The notes under the pieces are model-generated. The model was not told the DNA's origin and ran no database searches. It was given only the letters and a program-made list of their open reading frames with translations. Shown piece after piece: positions 62,985-64,000 of a DNA stretch of 64,000 bases. The stretch comes from Chryseomicrobium excrementi (GTDB taxonomy: Bacteria > Bacillota > Bacilli > Bacillales_A > Planococcaceae), in the NCBI RefSeq assembly GCF_002798305.1, contig NZ_PCGR01000002.1, positions 730,034 through 794,033 of the forward strand, in the 5' to 3' direction. The position numbers and the translations under genes are program-made. Position 1 is the stretch's first letter. Every line of letters begins with the position of its first letter.

Positions 62985-64000
62985 ATGGAAGTTCTACAGG
63001 CACAGCTAACTCTGATGCCGGAGTGGAAAGACATGCTTCAGCAACGCTATCACATCTTATACACCATCGCTTTATCTAAAGGAATTGGCCGACGGACACT
63101 CGCAGAGAATTTACAGCTCTCGGAACGAGAAGTCCGAAAAGAGTTCGATCAACTAAGAGGGCAGGGTTTGATTCACATTTCGCGCGATGGCGCAGAAATC
63201 ACAGAATCGGGTCACCTCGTATTGACGTCTCTCAAAGCACTGGTCGACGAGTGGTCAGGTAGACACGAAAAAGAACGCAAGCTGCAACAACGTTTTGGAA
63301 TTGCAGAAGTGCACATCGTTCCTGGGAACAGTGACGATTCGATTCAAAGTCAAACACTCCTTGCAGATGAAGCAGCCAGATGGATTGTGTCGCATTTAGA
63401 CTCTAGAATGATTACGGCAGTTACAGGTGGGACAACGATTGCGAAAATCGCTGATCAGTTACCACTTACAACCAAGTATCAAGAGCTTCAGTTTATTGCC
63501 GCTCGTGGCGGAATCGGGAAAGATGTTCAATTACAAGCCAACACCATCGCTGCCATGTTCGCAGAAAAGATGAATGGCTCGTATAAGACGCTCTATATCC
63601 CGGACAGACTAAGTGAATCCGCTTATGACGCTATGCAGCAAGAGCCTTTTGTTCGAGAGATGATGGATCTGTATGAACAGATGTCTATCCTCGTTCACGG
63701 AATCGGTGACGCAGCAGAAATGGCGAGGCGCCGCAGCTCAAGTTCAGAAGAACTCAAGCTGTTAAAGTCGCAACAAGCTGTCAGTGAAGCGTTCGGTTAT
63801 TATTTCAATGCCAAAGGCGAAGTCGTCCACCGCATCCGCACGATAGGAGTTCAACTCGAGCAACTCGAACAGACTCCATTTATTGTGGCAGTAGCTGGTG
63901 GCGCTCAAAAAGCACAAGCACTTGATTCCTATTTTCAACAGGCACCTAAACAGACTGTATTGATTACAGACGAAGGGGCAGCCGATCATCTTATAAATTC
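62985..64000 (+). CDS. cggR: Central glycolytic gene regulator CggR (partial, runs off the window)
   Basis: The first 338 residues are present; the 3' end is cut by the window edge, with no stop codon reached. ATG follows AGGAGG by 7-8 nt. An N-terminal winged helix (LYTIALSKGIGRRTLAENLQ, LSEREVRKEFDQLRGQG) and a SorC-type sugar-binding domain (AVTGGTTIAKIADQL, FIAARGGIG, LVHGIGDA, VAVAGGAQKAQAL). It represses gapA-pgk-tpi-pgm-eno and is relieved by fructose-1,6-bisphosphate. gapA is expected just beyond the window. Confidence 0.93.
   Translation, partial: MEVLQAQLTLMPEWKDMLQQRYHILYTIALSKGIGRRTLAENLQLSEREVRKEFDQLRGQGLIHISRDGAEITESGHLVLTSLKALVDEWSGRHEKERKLQQRFGIAEVHIVPGNSDDSIQSQTLLADEAARWIVSHLDSRMITAVTGGTTIAKIADQLPLTTKYQELQFIAARGGIGKDVQLQANTIAAMFAEKMNGSYKTLYIPDRLSESAYDAMQQEPFVREMMDLYEQMSILVHGIGDAAEMARRRSSSSEELKLLKSQQAVSEAFGYYFNAKGEVVHRIRTIGVQLEQLEQTPFIVAVAGGAQKAQALDSYFQQAPKQTVLITDEGAADHLIN

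Overview
The window is low-to-mid GC Firmicutes chromosome from the Bacillales. The 37-64 kb half keeps the gene order of the Bacillus subtilis uvrB-uvrA ... hprK-lgt-yvoD-ppaX-yvoF-his-yvcD-trxB-yvcI-rapZ-glmR-whiA-crh-tRNA-clpP-cggR block. Gene starts, AGGAGG-type ribosome sites, SigA promoters and the BirA, LexA, CodY, CtsR and CggR-like sites are all of Bacillus type. Many small differences from B. subtilis suggest a relative such as a Planococcaceae member, but that is inference. No phage, transposase, integrase or CRISPR array was seen.

Layout. 0-16.8 kb: mixed accessory and housekeeping genes: a vWA protein, a dicarboxylate symporter, a large secreted multidomain nuclease, stress proteins, a PAS-GGDEF protein, BioY under a BirA box, a CAP-domain lipoprotein, Pcp and phosphoglucomutase. 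16.8-17.5 kb: a gene-free stretch of dispersed palindromic repeats. 17.5-25.4 kb: the regulatory accessory region. It holds a small sigma factor divergent from a ComK-family protein, a secreted subtilisin, an NprR/PlcR-type regulator with its own small signal-peptide gene, a paralogue of that regulator without a recognisable DNA-binding domain, and a four-gene operon joining a heme-monooxygenase-like protein, an unknown helical protein, a CarH-type B12 light-sensor domain and an RsbR-like PAS-STAS protein. 25.4-37 kb: a two-component system with two PepSY proteins, membrane proteins of unknown role, IlvE, proline dehydrogenase, TagO, and a second ComK homologue beside an IDEAL-domain protein. 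37-64 kb: the conserved block, covering nucleotide-excision repair, carbon-catabolite control (HprK, Crh, CggR), lipoprotein maturation (Lgt), histidine synthesis, thioredoxin reductase, cell-wall/carbon control (RapZ, GlmR, WhiA) and ClpP.

Most notable points: (1) a compact quorum-sensing locus, protease / RRNPP regulator / proline-rich pro-peptide / HTH-less paralogue, with a 20-bp near-palindrome in the protease-regulator intergenic region; (2) the B12-STAS operon, a possible light or tetrapyrrole input to the general stress response; (3) a histidine operon that lacks hisH and hisF although every flanking gene is intact and tightly coupled; (4) two ComK homologues, one next to a SigH/ComX-like sigma factor; (5) families of 80-145 nt palindromic repeats, two copies identical over 82 nt on opposite strands and two other copies interrupted by a second hairpin element.
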